Positions 52,692 through 61,186 of a stretch of 64,000 nucleotides of DNA are shown piece by piece (the first letter of the stretch is position 1; each line of letters opens with the position of its first letter). The translations under genes were made by a program, and so were the position numbers. The stretch is from Actinokineospora enzanensis DSM 44649. GTDB lineage: Bacteria; Actinomycetota; Actinomycetes; Mycobacteriales; Pseudonocardiaceae. Under the pieces are notes generated by a model, which was not told the DNA's origin, did no database searches, and saw only the letters and a program-made list of their open reading frames with translations. The stretch is taken from contig NZ_KB894437.1 in the NCBI RefSeq assembly GCF_000374445.1, positions 18,591 to 82,590 on the forward strand, written 5' to 3'.

Positions 52692-53938
52692 GTGCCGCCC
52701 GCCTGATCGCCCTGGTCGCCGACCGGTTGTTCACCGGCAGCGACCCGGGCCCGGGCCAGGCCGTCGTGCTGGTGCGTGGGGATCGCGTGGTCGCCGTCGG
52801 CGAGCCGCCGCCCGCGGCCGCCGAGGTGATCGAGTTCGGGGACGCCACGCTGCTGCCCGGGTTCGTCGACGTGCACGCGCACCTGGCCCTGGACGGCACC
52901 CCGGACGGCCAGGACCGGTTGGCCGTCATGACCGACGAGCAGGTCGCCGAGCGGATGGCGGCCGCGGCCCGGGTCGCCCTGCACGGCGGCGTCACCACCC
53001 TGCGCGACCTGGGGGCGCCGCGCCTGCTCGGGCCCTCGGTCCGCGACGCATTGGCCACCGGGTCCGTGCCCGCGCCTCGCGTACTGGTGGCGGGCGCGCC
53101 GATCACCGTGCCCGGCGGGCACGCCCACTCGCTCGGCGGTGCGGTGACGGGGGCGGCCGAGGCGCGCGCGAAGGTCCGCGAGCTGCACGCCGCCGGGGTG
53201 GACGTGATCAAGGTGATGGCCTCCGGCGGCAGGCTGACACCCGGCTCGAACACCGACCGGCCGCAGTTCACCGACGCGGAGCTCACCGCCCTGGTCGACG
53301 AGGCGCACGGGCTCGGCCTGCCGGTCACCGCGCACGCCTACCCGCCCGCGGCGATCGACCAGGCGGTCCGGTGCGGTGTGGACGGTATCGAGCACTGCTT
53401 CTTCAGCGTCGACGGCGGTCTCGCCCCCGACCTGGAGCTGATCGACCGCATCGCCGAGCGTGGCATCGCCGTGTGCCCCACGCTCGGCCTGGTGCCGGAC
53501 TGGCCGGTGCCACCTGGCTTCCGTACGTTCCTCGACGTCTTCGAGCAGGTCGTGACCCAGCTGTACGAGCGGGGTGTGCGGCTGGTCGCGGGTGTGGACT
53601 CCGGCGCCCTGCCCGGCAAGCCGCACGACGCGTTGCCGCACGCGGTGATCGAGTTCGCCCGTCTGGGCATGAGTCCCGCCCAGGCCATCGCGGCGGGAAC
53701 CCGGGTGGCCGCGGAGACCTGTGGCCTCGCGGGCCGCGTTGGTGTGCTGGCACCGGGGCACGCCGCGGACGTCGTGGTCGTGCTGGGTGACCCACTGGCC
53801 CGGATCGACGACGCCGCCCGCGTGTGTTTCGTGATGGCGGGTGGGACGGTCGTCCGCGACGACGCGGTCCGGGCCAAGAATCCCCGGTGGCGGGCCGCGC
53901 GCGTCGGTGGCGGCGAGCCCGCCGTGGGGTCGGGATGA
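52688..53938 (+). CDS. Metal-dependent amidohydrolase (prolidase-like)
   Basis: A 416-residue amidohydrolase of the imidazolonepropionase/prolidase group. The metal-binding HxH is VDVHAHLA (His63, His65). The bridging Lys is in VIKVMASGG, further His in TAHAYPP and IEHCFFS, and the catalytic Asp in AGVDSGALPG. GTG at 52688 overlaps the upstream stop by 4 nt. BotAH, an amidohydrolase of the bottromycin pathway, cuts a follower peptide; by analogy this enzyme could trim leader, tail or an N-terminal residue of the modified peptide. The family assignment is firm; the role is inference. Confidence 0.88.
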   Translation: MSAARLIALVADRLFTGSDPGPGQAVVLVRGDRVVAVGEPPPAAAEVIEFGDATLLPGFVDVHAHLALDGTPDGQDRLAVMTDEQVAERMAAAARVALHGGVTTLRDLGAPRLLGPSVRDALATGSVPAPRVLVAGAPITVPGGHAHSLGGAVTGAAEARAKVRELHAAGVDVIKVMASGGRLTPGSNTDRPQFTDAELTALVDEAHGLGLPVTAHAYPPAAIDQAVRCGVDGIEHCFFSVDGGLAPDLELIDRIAERGIAVCPTLGLVPDWPVPPGFRTFLDVFEQVVTQLYERGVRLVAGVDSGALPGKPHDALPHAVIEFARLGMSPAQAIAAGTRVAAETCGLAGRVGVLAPGHAADVVVVLGDPLARIDDAARVCFVMAGGTVVRDDAVRAKNPRWRAARVGGGEPAVGSG

Positions 53939-53964
53939 CCGGGTGCCTCGACGGTGGGCGAGGT

Positions 53965-54528
53965 TCAGCCGACTCGGTGGGCGGCCAGCAGCGCCACCCG
54001 GGTGAGCTCGGCCTTGTTGCCGATGTGCATCTTGGACCGGATCCGCTTCACGTAGGTGTCGACCGTGTGCGGGCTGATCGACAGCCTGGTCGCGATCTGG
54101 GCGTGGGTGAGGCCTTCCGCGATGTGCGCGAGGACCTCCCACTCGCGCGTGGACAACGCTGTCACGCGGCCCTCGTCGGTGGTGACCGGTCCGGTCTCCA
54201 CGTGCAGCGCCGTCGTGATCGCCGCGACCACCGCGTCCACACTGGCCTCCCGGTGCAGGGTGCCCGCGGCGCCCGCGTCGATGCAGTGCTGGACGTCGTG
54301 CTCCCCTTCGCTCCCGAGCACCAGGACCGGCGCCAGCCTGACGGCGTTGGCCACGAACGTGGGCGCACCGCCCCGGGTGACCCGCGGATTGACCAGGAAC
54401 ACGTCTGGCGAGGCGCCACGGCAAGGCACGTGCCTGCCGTTGCGCACGCAGAACCCGTGCGTGGCCAGCACGGTCGCGAGGCCGACGATGTATATCGGTG
54501 AGTTGTCAATTACTTCGACAGTGAGCAT
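53965..54528 (-). CDS. LuxR-type regulator with degenerate receiver
   Basis: A 187-residue regulator. The N-terminal receiver-like half begins [17 protein letters not shown], but the phosphoacceptor position reads VFLVNPR, with Asn instead of Asp, so phosphorylation is unlikely. The helix-turn-helix (about 120-185) is intact: [45 protein letters not shown] at 54528 is used because the receiver fold begins there. It is the first regulator after the RiPP genes, convergent with them, and divergent from the PEP-synthase-like gene across a long gap. It is probably the pathway regulator, perhaps ligand- rather than phosphate-driven. Confidence 0.88.
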   Translation of the reverse strand: MLTVEVIDNSPIYIVGLATVLATHGFCVRNGRHVPCRGASPDVFLVNPRVTRGGAPTFVANAVRLAPVLVLGSEGEHDVQHCIDAGAAGTLHREASVDAVVAAITTALHVETGPVTTDEGRVTALSTREWEVLAHIAEGLTHAQIATRLSISPHTVDTYVKRIRSKMHIGNKAELTRVALLAAHRVG

Positions 54529-54847
54529 TCGGTCCCCCAGTTCGACCGATTCGTGCGCTATCGCGGCGGCGCGTGGCCGTCGGTCGTATCCGCGACATCC
54601 GTCGGGCGCGTGCGCCAATTACCTGCGGGCGTTCGTGGCGTCCAGTGATAATGCGACTCGCTCGGTAGCCGGTAGGCAATGCCAGTATCGGTCCTGACGT
54701 CCGCAATTGAATACGCCTAATGGGTGAATCTGGGACTCGGATCCGATGTCGTGAACACCATTCTCCTTTGCCGCGGCAGCGCGACGGCAGTCGACGGTCT
54801 TGTCGTCGGGTGCCCGTCCTGGTGTGGATCTCGCTGCCGTTCGTCTA

Positions 54848-54865
54848 CACATGTTGGCACATGTT
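54848..54865. promoter_or_regulatory. Direct CACATGTT boxes, possible LuxR operator
   Basis: CACATGTT-GG-CACATGTT: two identical 8-bp boxes with a 2-bp gap, placed one helical turn apart. Each contains the palindrome ACATGT. They lie between the regulator and the divergent enzyme gene. Confidence 0.4.
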
Positions 54866-55056
54866 CTACGTGAGGCAAGGGTTCTCGTCCAGTCGGACGA
54901 GGTTCCGCCCGGCCGGTCGGGCGACTGTCCTGTGTGTCGGATTTGCCTACGCCCGTTGACAGAAGGCGTGATCCCAGTAGGATCACTCTCCACCGTGAGT
55001 ATTCGAGGATCTGGGGGGATCTGGGATGGACACTCGGTCGCCAGTGTGGATGATTC

Positions 55057-55080
55057 GACCCGACCGATTCCGGTCGGGTC
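55057..55080. promoter_or_regulatory. Perfect 9-bp inverted repeat
   Basis: GACCCGACC-GATTCC-GGTCGGGTC. No T-run follows, so an operator or a leader hairpin is more likely than a terminator. Confidence 0.4.
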
Positions 55081-55295
55081 CCTGAGGCTGCCTTCTGGCC
55101 GGTGTGACGGCGGACGTCCACCGGTATCGGGGAGAAATTCACCGCGAGAGTCGGGCGATTCGGTCGTCATGTGCGCGGGCCCTTTTCCCGGCGACCGACC
55201 ACACCACACCACACCGAGGGGATCATGCACGACTCCGCTGTCCGCGGATCGGCGACGACGCCCACCCGCCACCGCCAGCCTGCCCGGGAGGCACG

Positions 55296-57713
55296 ATGAC
55301 CGAATACGTCCACACCCTGCGGGCGGCCACCGAGCAGCGGCAGGTCGGGCAGAAGGCGGCCCGGCTCGCCGCCCTGATCCGCGCGGGTTTCCCGGTGCCG
55401 GACGGGATCGTCGTCACCACCGAGGCATTCCGGGCCTCCCACGCGCACGCCGGGCGATCGAGCCTGCCGGGACCCGACCAGGCCGACCGGCCGGTGCCCG
55501 CGCCCGATGTCGCGGACGCGGTTCGCGCGGCTGTCGCGACCCTCGGCAGGACACCGCTGGCGGTACGCAGTTCCAGCGTCGACGAGGACTTGGGCGACCG
55601 GTCCAGGGCGGGCGAGTACACCACGGTCCTGAACGTCGCGGACGACGCGGGCCTCGATGCCGTGCGGCTGTGCTGGGCCTCGGCGCACCGCGCAGGCCCG
55701 GACGGCGTGACCGCCCCGATGGCGGTGCTGGTGCAGCCGATGGTCCCGGCGGTCGCCGCGGGTGTCGCGTTCACTGCCGACCCGGTGACCGGCGAGCGCG
55801 ACGTGGTGGTGATCGAGGCGGTGCGCGGGCTGGGCGACGCCCTGGTCAGCGGCGCGACCTCGCCGGAGGAGTGGCGGGCTCGCCCGGCCGGGCCACCGAG
55901 CCGCACCGCGGACAAGCAGGTGCTCACCGCCGAGCAGGCGGCCAGGGTCGCCGTGCTGGCCCGGCGCGTCGAGCGGTGGGCAGGTGCGCCGCAGGACATC
56001 GAGTGGGCGCTCACCGAGGACGAGGTGGTGCTCCTGCAGGCCCGCCCGATCACAGGTCTGGCCGCACCCGCGGCGGTGCCCGTGCCGCTGCCCGCGGACC
56101 CGCCGCCCGGCGCATGGTTCCGCGAGGACAGTCACCTGGGCCCGTATCCGTGGAGCCCGTACAGCCGCGCGCTGTGGGCCTGCCGGGTGCCGGTGCTGCG
56201 CCAGGTGTGCGGCGATTTCGGCACGCTCCTCGCGGGCGTCGACATCCGAGAGTTCGGCGGCTGGGAGTACCTGCGGATGCTCCCGCCCGCGGGCAGGCGG
56301 ACACTGACCCTGCCGACGTGGGCGCTACGGATCGCCTTCCGTGTACTGCCGGGACTGCGCCGCCTGGCTCGGAACAGCGCCCTGGCCGTCGACACCGATC
56401 TCGCGGGCAGGCTGCTCGACCGCTGGCGCGACGAGTGGCGGTCCGACCTGCGGCAGCGGATCGCCGACCTGCGCGATGTCGACCTGTCTGGATTCGCGGA
56501 CCGGGACCTGGTGTCTCATGTGGATGCCACGGTGGCTCTCATCGCGGAGGGCATCAGCAGGCACCTAAACCTGCACGGGGCGATCGCGGTGTCGCTGGCC
56601 GAGTTCGCCGGTAGTTGCGAACGGCTGCTCGGCTGGTCGGACAGCGAGGTCTTCGAGCTGATGTCCGGGCTGTCCCCGATGTCGACCGAGCCCGTCCGCG
56701 AACTGGCCGCTCTCGGCGCCGCGCCCGACGCCACCGCATACGCGGCGGCGTTCGAGGAGTTCCTGCGCGGCTACGGCTGCCGGAGCCTGAGCCACGAGGT
56801 CGCGAAACCGAACCTGGAGGAGCTGCCGCGGCTGCTGGACACGTTGGTCGCCAAGCAGTTGGAGATGGTCTATGAGCCCGCCTCCACCGGCGACGAGCTC
56901 ACCGCCCTGCGCGAGGAGACGCTGGCGCGGGCGCGCGCCCAGCTGAGCGACCCGGACGACCGGGCCCGTTTCGAGCACGACTTCGAACGCGCCGTCCGTG
57001 CCTATCCGCTGCGCGAGGACAACGTCCTTCTCACCATCCACGCACCGTTGGGTGTGGCCCGGCGCGCCGCGCGCGAGCTGGGCCGACGACTGGCCGAACG
57101 CGGACTGATCGACGAGCCCGACGACGTCTTCTTCCTGGAGCCCGCGCGGGCATGCACGGCGTTGACCGAGCAGTCGTCACGGCAGGCGGATATCCTGCGA
57201 CACAAGGGAGAACGCGCCTGGGCACTGGCCCACCCCGGCCCGCCCGTCTACGGCGAGGAGCCACCGTTCCCGCTGGCCGCCGCCCCACCACCCACCCGAC
57301 TGGTGACCAACGCGTTCCTGTGGGCCAACAGCAGGCAGTTCGGCGACCCGACCGGCGGCACGGGCTCGGGGGACACGATCACCGGGGTGGCCGCATCCCG
57401 GGGTACCTACACTGGTCCCGCGCGGATCATCCTGGACGAGACCGAGTTCGGCAGGCTTCGGCCCGGCGACGTACTCGTCTGCTCGGTCACCTCACCGGTC
57501 TGGTCGGTGCTCTTCCCTCTCGTCGGCGCATTGGTGACCGACAAAGGTGGGCTGCTCTCGCACCCGGCGATCATCGCTAGGGAGCACGGCATCCCGGCCG
57601 TTCTCAACACCGGTGATGGCACCCGGGTACTTGAGGACGGTCAACTCATCACCGTCGACGGCGCCGCGGGCGTGGTCCACCTCGGCCCCGCACGAACCCC
57701 GGCGGAGAGGTAG
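55296..57713 (+). CDS. PEP-utilising enzyme / rifampin-phosphotransferase-like protein
   Basis: An 805-residue protein with an N-terminal ATP-binding domain (about 1-255; GQKAARLAALIRAGFPVPDG, RSSSVDEDLGDRSRAGEYTT, DIEWALTEDEVVLLQARPI). A linker domain follows, then a C-terminal swivelling His domain (about 710-800; TDKGGLLSHPAIIAREHGIPAVLNTG), in which the SH pair marks the phosphohistidine. This is the architecture of PEP synthase and of rifampin phosphotransferase (RPH). The PEP/pyruvate-binding TIM barrel of PEP synthase is absent, as in RPH, so it probably phosphorylates a small molecule (a self-resistance or tailoring step). ATG at 55296 follows GGGAGG. Confidence 0.88.
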   Translation: MTEYVHTLRAATEQRQVGQKAARLAALIRAGFPVPDGIVVTTEAFRASHAHAGRSSLPGPDQADRPVPAPDVADAVRAAVATLGRTPLAVRSSSVDEDLGDRSRAGEYTTVLNVADDAGLDAVRLCWASAHRAGPDGVTAPMAVLVQPMVPAVAAGVAFTADPVTGERDVVVIEAVRGLGDALVSGATSPEEWRARPAGPPSRTADKQVLTAEQAARVAVLARRVERWAGAPQDIEWALTEDEVVLLQARPITGLAAPAAVPVPLPADPPPGAWFREDSHLGPYPWSPYSRALWACRVPVLRQVCGDFGTLLAGVDIREFGGWEYLRMLPPAGRRTLTLPTWALRIAFRVLPGLRRLARNSALAVDTDLAGRLLDRWRDEWRSDLRQRIADLRDVDLSGFADRDLVSHVDATVALIAEGISRHLNLHGAIAVSLAEFAGSCERLLGWSDSEVFELMSGLSPMSTEPVRELAALGAAPDATAYAAAFEEFLRGYGCRSLSHEVAKPNLEELPRLLDTLVAKQLEMVYEPASTGDELTALREETLARARAQLSDPDDRARFEHDFERAVRAYPLREDNVLLTIHAPLGVARRAARELGRRLAERGLIDEPDDVFFLEPARACTALTEQSSRQADILRHKGERAWALAHPGPPVYGEEPPFPLAAAPPPTRLVTNAFLWANSRQFGDPTGGTGSGDTITGVAASRGTYTGPARIILDETEFGRLRPGDVLVCSVTSPVWSVLFPLVGALVTDKGGLLSHPAIIAREHGIPAVLNTGDGTRVLEDGQLITVDGAAGVVHLGPARTPAER

Positions 57714-57722
57714 CCCTACCGG

Positions 57723-58712
57723 ATGTCCACGATCACCCTGCACTCTCATTCGGACCCACCGGTCTACCTGGACTCCTTCGGACACGCCTTGGGCGAGGCC
57801 GTCCCGGTGGCGGAGGCACCGGGACTGACCGGCGCGGAACGGGACCAGCTGACCGCCGCGGGCCTGCGTACGTTCCGCAAAGCCGGGGAACCGGTGTGGT
57901 CACTGGCAGCCACCTCGATCGCGAACACGCTACGCGATGTGTCCGCCGACCGGCTCCGAGCAGTGGTCATCGCAAGCGGGCGACTGGATCTGGAGACCTC
58001 CAGCGGATTCCAGGAAATCCTCGTGGCGGACCCGAGACTGGCCGACCTACCACTGTTCGGCGTCGGCTTGAACGCCTGCGCGAGCGGCGGAAACGCGTTC
58101 GCCGTGGCGGTCTCGCTGCTGCGCCGGTTCCCCAGCGGCAGCGTCCTGCTGGTGGCTGCGGACACCGCGACCACCGACCGAGAACGCCTGTGGACCAACG
58201 GCCGCGCCATCCTCAGCGACGCTGCCGCGAGCTGCCTGGTGAGCCACGCCCCCATGGACGGCGGTTACCGGCTGCTCGGTTGCACCCAGACCAACCGGCT
58301 CGCCCTTGGCCTACCCGAGCCACCGGAACGGAAGGGCGCCCGCGTCCGGGAACAACTGCGCATGATCGGCGTCACCGCTGCCGCCACCTGCGCGGCGGGC
58401 GGTCTGACAACCGCCGAGGTGACCGACTTCGTGACCAACAACCTGGCCCCGTCGATCATGGACCTGCATCACCAGGCCTGCGCGATCCCCCAGGCGACAC
58501 TACACGCCGAGCTCGTCCCGGAACTGGGCCATTGCTTCTCCGCCGACATCCTGCTCGGCTTGGAAAACCTTCTCGCCCGGGGCAGCTGCACCGCGGACCG
58601 CGTCCTGGCCATGTGGGGCTCGTACACCTCGTGGACGGGAATCGCGGTCCAGGGACCTGAGCGGCAGCCGGGTTATTCATCCGGCAGCCGGGTTCCAGGG
58701 GCGGGCGCGTAG
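57723..58712 (+). CDS. KAS III-like thiolase-fold enzyme, second copy
   Basis: A 329-residue thiolase-fold protein related to the one at 36303. The nucleophile is Cys119 in GVGLNACASGGNAFAV. The HQAN position reads FVTNNLAP (Asn239/240) and the GNTS position ELGHCFSADILLGLE (His270), the same His/Asn exchange as in the first copy. The start has a weak ribosome-binding site and lies 9 bp after the PEP-synthase-like stop, so the two are cotranscribed. The C-terminus overlaps the next gene by 36 bp and contains an imperfect duplication of GGCAGCCGGGTT. It may act as an acyltransferase for the carrier-bound unit. Confidence 0.85.
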   Translation: MSTITLHSHSDPPVYLDSFGHALGEAVPVAEAPGLTGAERDQLTAAGLRTFRKAGEPVWSLAATSIANTLRDVSADRLRAVVIASGRLDLETSSGFQEILVADPRLADLPLFGVGLNACASGGNAFAVAVSLLRRFPSGSVLLVAADTATTDRERLWTNGRAILSDAAASCLVSHAPMDGGYRLLGCTQTNRLALGLPEPPERKGARVREQLRMIGVTAAATCAAGGLTTAEVTDFVTNNLAPSIMDLHHQACAIPQATLHAELVPELGHCFSADILLGLENLLARGSCTADRVLAMWGSYTSWTGIAVQGPERQPGYSSGSRVPGAGA

Positions 58713-59205
58713 GTCGCGCAGGAGGGTCCGGGCTTCGGAGCGGCAAAGGGAGTCCACTTGGCCTCAGCGCGCCGGAATCTGACGCGGTATCGTTGGCTGC
58801 GGCCAGGATCGCAGATCGCGCCGTCGGGCGTTCCTCGCAGCCTAGTTGGCACAGCTCGTAGATCGCGTCGATGCGCTCGGACGGACTGACGGTGGCGCTC
58901 GTCGCGAAGCGCTGAAGCGTGGCCAGGGCGTCATCCCAGTGTTCGGGAGCGAGGCGGGCCAGGTTTCGGGCCGCCTCGGCACGGTGCGCGGTCGTGTCCG
59001 AGAGGTCCGCCAGCACGGCGAGGTGGAAGGCGACGCTGTCCGCGACTGTGTCCTCGCGGAGGGAAGCGAGATCCAACATGAGATCCGTGCGGTGGGTGAA
59101 GTCCAGGAACCGGTCTGCGGCCTGCATCCGCAATTCCTCGACCGCGTCGTCCACCTCTGCGCGCAACGCGATCACCTTCGACGCGGCTGCCTTCCGTACT
59201 GGCAC
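58677..59205 (-). pseudogene. Hypothetical helical protein, apparently frameshifted
   Basis: The first about 145 residues (MPVRKAAASKVIALRAEVDD, EELRMQAADRFLDFTHRTDL, YELCQLGCEERPTARSAI) form a HEAT-like helical pattern. After AANDTASDSGAL the frame that continues is nonsense (RPSGLPLPLRSPDPP), but the other frame continues sensibly as GQVDSLCRSEARTLLRDLRARPWNPAAG and stops at 58677. One extra A in CTGAGGC near 58774 would explain it. This is either a true frameshift or a sequencing error. It is convergent with the KAS III-like gene and overlaps it by 36 bp. Confidence 0.6.
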
Positions 59206-59355
59206 GCCACCTACCAGTCCCCCGTCGCTTAGTCAACGAGTACGCGTGCGACCTAACGGCAGAGCCATCGAGCCGAGTCGAAAGTTTCCGGTTTGGTGAT
59301 AGCATCTTCGACCTTACGGCCACGAGGTCGCGTCTGGCATGGCTCGTGGCCCACC

Positions 59356-59730
59356 TCATGTGGCGGATTCGTTCTTGATCTCAACTCGTCTCGCACGAGC
59401 CGACGAGTCGTCCACGTCTCCGTAACGGAGTATTGCGGAAGCCGGGAGCAGCGAGGACTCGCGAACCAAGGGCTCGATCACGCCGAATAGGACATCGGCG
59501 TCGGGTCCATACGCGTAGAGCACAACTTCATCGCCGCCGAACTCGTCGCCGTCGAGCTCGCCCACGCCACGCGTTTCCAACGCCGCCTCGATGCGGCGTT
59601 CCAAAGCGCGTACGGTTTCCTGTTCATCTTCGCCGCCGAAATGACCACCTTGAAGAGGGAGGTGAACAATCACTGCATGCTCGGACAACGCAGCTTGCCC
59701 AATCTTTCCGATTGACAGTCTCGACTTCAT
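59356..59730 (-). CDS. Hypothetical protein, lower-GC patch
   Basis: A 124-residue soluble protein (MKSRLSIGKIGQAALSEHAV, HFGGEDEQETVRALERRIEAA, GELDGDEFGGDEVVLYAYG, ASAILRYGDVDDSS). Acidic, mixed alpha/beta, with no Cys. I recognise no domain. The ATG overlaps the upstream gene's stop by 4 nt (59727-59730), so they form an operon of two. Codon use has noticeably more A/T in third positions than the biosynthetic locus, suggesting later arrival. Confidence 0.65.
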   Translation of the reverse strand: MKSRLSIGKIGQAALSEHAVIVHLPLQGGHFGGEDEQETVRALERRIEAALETRGVGELDGDEFGGDEVVLYAYGPDADVLFGVIEPLVRESSLLPASAILRYGDVDDSSARARRVEIKNESAT

Positions 59731-60257
59731 GATACGTTACGGCCGCCGTCGGCCGAGGTCGGAGGAAACGATAGAAGTTGAGCCTGATGACACCTTGATA
59801 TCGCTGATTCTTGAAATTCGATATCCCTGCGAGCTTCGGCTGCCGTCAACTCTGACCTGAGCGCCGCGTAGTCGGTATCGGGCCGGATATCGACCGCGTA
59901 ATAGGCCGCACTGCTCATCGTTTCCCAGGTCGCATCGAAGCTCAAGAGCATCCGATCCAGGACGCTACGGGAACTCGGCGGCTTGACAATGATCTGCACC
60001 GCAGAATGTCCCGATTCAGCGACGAACTTGTCGAAGACGATTTCCCGACGTCCGTCGTCGAGACGTACGGCGATGATGTCGCCGAATGCCACACCCTTGC
60101 AGTAGAGCGGCGTATTGCGCAACGACAGGTGCAGCTTGGTGTCAGTCTTTTCTGCCCAGAGACGTTCGTAGCGAACCGGCGGCCAGGCCGGGCTTTCCTC
60201 TGGCAGGTCGAAGGTGACTCGGAATATTCGCCGATTTTCTTTCGGGTTGGCACTCAT
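59727..60257 (-). CDS. DUF4265-like protein
   Basis: A 176-residue protein with the DUF4265 pattern: FRVTFDLPEESPAWPPVRYERLWAEKT, LSLRNTPLYCKGVAFGDIIAVRLDDG, and HSAVQIIVK. The core PxY..G..GDII is typical. DUF4265 proteins are often found next to variable toxin or immunity genes, but no function is established. Start ATG 60257. It is followed by the acidic hypothetical gene (4-nt overlap) and preceded by another small gene 5 bp away, so three genes are coupled. Confidence 0.78.
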   Translation of the reverse strand: MSANPKENRRIFRVTFDLPEESPAWPPVRYERLWAEKTDTKLHLSLRNTPLYCKGVAFGDIIAVRLDDGRREIVFDKFVAESGHSAVQIIVKPPSSRSVLDRMLLSFDATWETMSSAAYYAVDIRPDTDYAALRSELTAAEARRDIEFQESAISRCHQAQLLSFPPTSADGGRNVS

Positions 60258-60262
60258 TCGTG

Positions 60263-60613
60263 TCAGCGCTCGCTTGGATGGTGCACTTCACTGGTTTGCG
60301 GGTCGAACATCGTGAGCCCGTGCTTGTGAGCCAAACGCAGCAATTCGGGCGCGACTTCCTTGCATCTTGTGTACGAAATATTCGCGATGACACATTCAGG
60401 CGTTCGATACAGTGAGGACGTCCACGGAGGATCATCCGGATTCTCCTCTGCAAGGTCCCCGAATATGGCGATGACCTCGGTAAAAAAGGCTTCGACAGAC
60501 GGGGAGGCATGAACAACGCCGGTCTCGTCGTCGGTGAGTCTGTAATATATTGCCATGGCTTGCTCTGGAGACGACGGTGTATTCTCATACCAGAAGCTTA
60601 GATCAAAACTCAC
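60263..60613 (-). CDS. Hypothetical protein (immunity-like)
   Basis: A 116-residue protein (MSFDLSFWYENTPSSPEQAM, IYYRLTDDETGVVHASPSVEA, TSSLYRTPECVIANISYTRCKE). The MSFDLSFWYE start and alpha/beta mix recall small immunity-type proteins, with no transmembrane segment. It starts at ATG 60613 and ends 5 bp before the DUF4265-like gene. The role is not known. Confidence 0.65.
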   Translation of the reverse strand: MSFDLSFWYENTPSSPEQAMAIYYRLTDDETGVVHASPSVEAFFTEVIAIFGDLAEENPDDPPWTSSLYRTPECVIANISYTRCKEVAPELLRLAHKHGLTMFDPQTSEVHHPSER

Positions 60614-60655
60614 AAACTCTCCCTTGTTGACGCTCCTGTTACGGATCGCCTTAGT

Positions 60656-60979
60656 TCAGCCACCGGACAACCGCACATCGACCGCGGCCGCCTCGGCTGT
60701 CTCGGTGGTCTCCTCCATCACCGACACCGGCCGTCCACTCTCCCCGGCCGCGGCAAGCGCCGTCGACTCGGGAGTGCTCGGGTTTTCGGCCGCTTGGGCG
60801 ATCGAAGGAACATCCGCCAACATGGATAACGACAGCACTGCTTTGTCCACCTTGTCGGACATAGTGCGAGAAACCGCCTGGCCGTTTAGTTGGCCCGCTT
60901 CATTGACGGACCATAGGTGATAGCGACGCTGATGCCAGTCGGGCGCTAGCGGGAGGACGAAGACGCCCGCCACTCGCAT
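60656..60979 (-). CDS. Possible fragment of a larger gene
   Basis: A 107-residue frame (MRVAGVFVLPLAPDWHQRR, YHLWSVNEAGQLNGQAVSRT, SDKVDKAVLSLSMLADVPSI) with mixed-composition, protein-like sequence but no family I know. It sits 42 bp upstream of the immunity-like gene on the same strand. It may be a truncated tail of a polymorphic toxin or effector, since the next genes look like immunity partners. The longer open frame from 61123 has low-complexity residues and is not favoured. Low confidence. Confidence 0.4.
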   Translation of the reverse strand: MRVAGVFVLPLAPDWHQRRYHLWSVNEAGQLNGQAVSRTMSDKVDKAVLSLSMLADVPSIAQAAENPSTPESTALAAAGESGRPVSVMEETTETAEAAAVDVRLSGG

Positions 60980-61128
60980 CTGGTGGATGCTTTCAAGCGT
61001 CCGAGCGTGACTTGCTGATCTTGTCCATGGTTCTGGTGCCCCCGGGCTGGCTCGTACAGCATCCACACGGCCACCGAATGGGGGTCCGGGGGCGCAGCCC
61101 GCCGGGCGGGTCTGGGGTTGCACCTCAG

Positions 61129-61167
61129 AAAAAACAACGAACGACCCAGTTCGCGCTTTCCGCGAAC
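61129..61167 (-). terminator. Terminator after tRNA-Arg
   Basis: A 7-bp stem (GTTCGCG / CGCGAAC, 5-nt loop) reading on the minus strand, with a run of six T about 15 nt further downstream. It lies about 20 nt beyond the tRNA 3' end. Confidence 0.5.
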
Positions 61168-61186
61168 ACAGGTCGCCCAGAGTGAG

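Larger units (their letters stand above)
54529..55295. other. Long non-coding region between the LuxR and PEP-synthase-like genes
   Basis: A 767-bp region with lower GC content and changing frames, with no gene I support. It contains two direct CACATGTT boxes at 54848 and 54858 (10 bp apart) and a perfect 9-bp inverted repeat GACCCGACC / GGTCGGGTC at 55057-55080. These are candidate operator and terminator elements, respectively, for the divergent LuxR and PEP-synthase-like promoters. Confidence 0.55.

Noticed and set aside
54720..54959. Plus-strand frame with a hydrophobic stretch (FVYTCWHMFYV)
   Set aside because: No ribosome-binding site, arginine-rich remainder and lower-GC intergenic composition; treated as non-coding.
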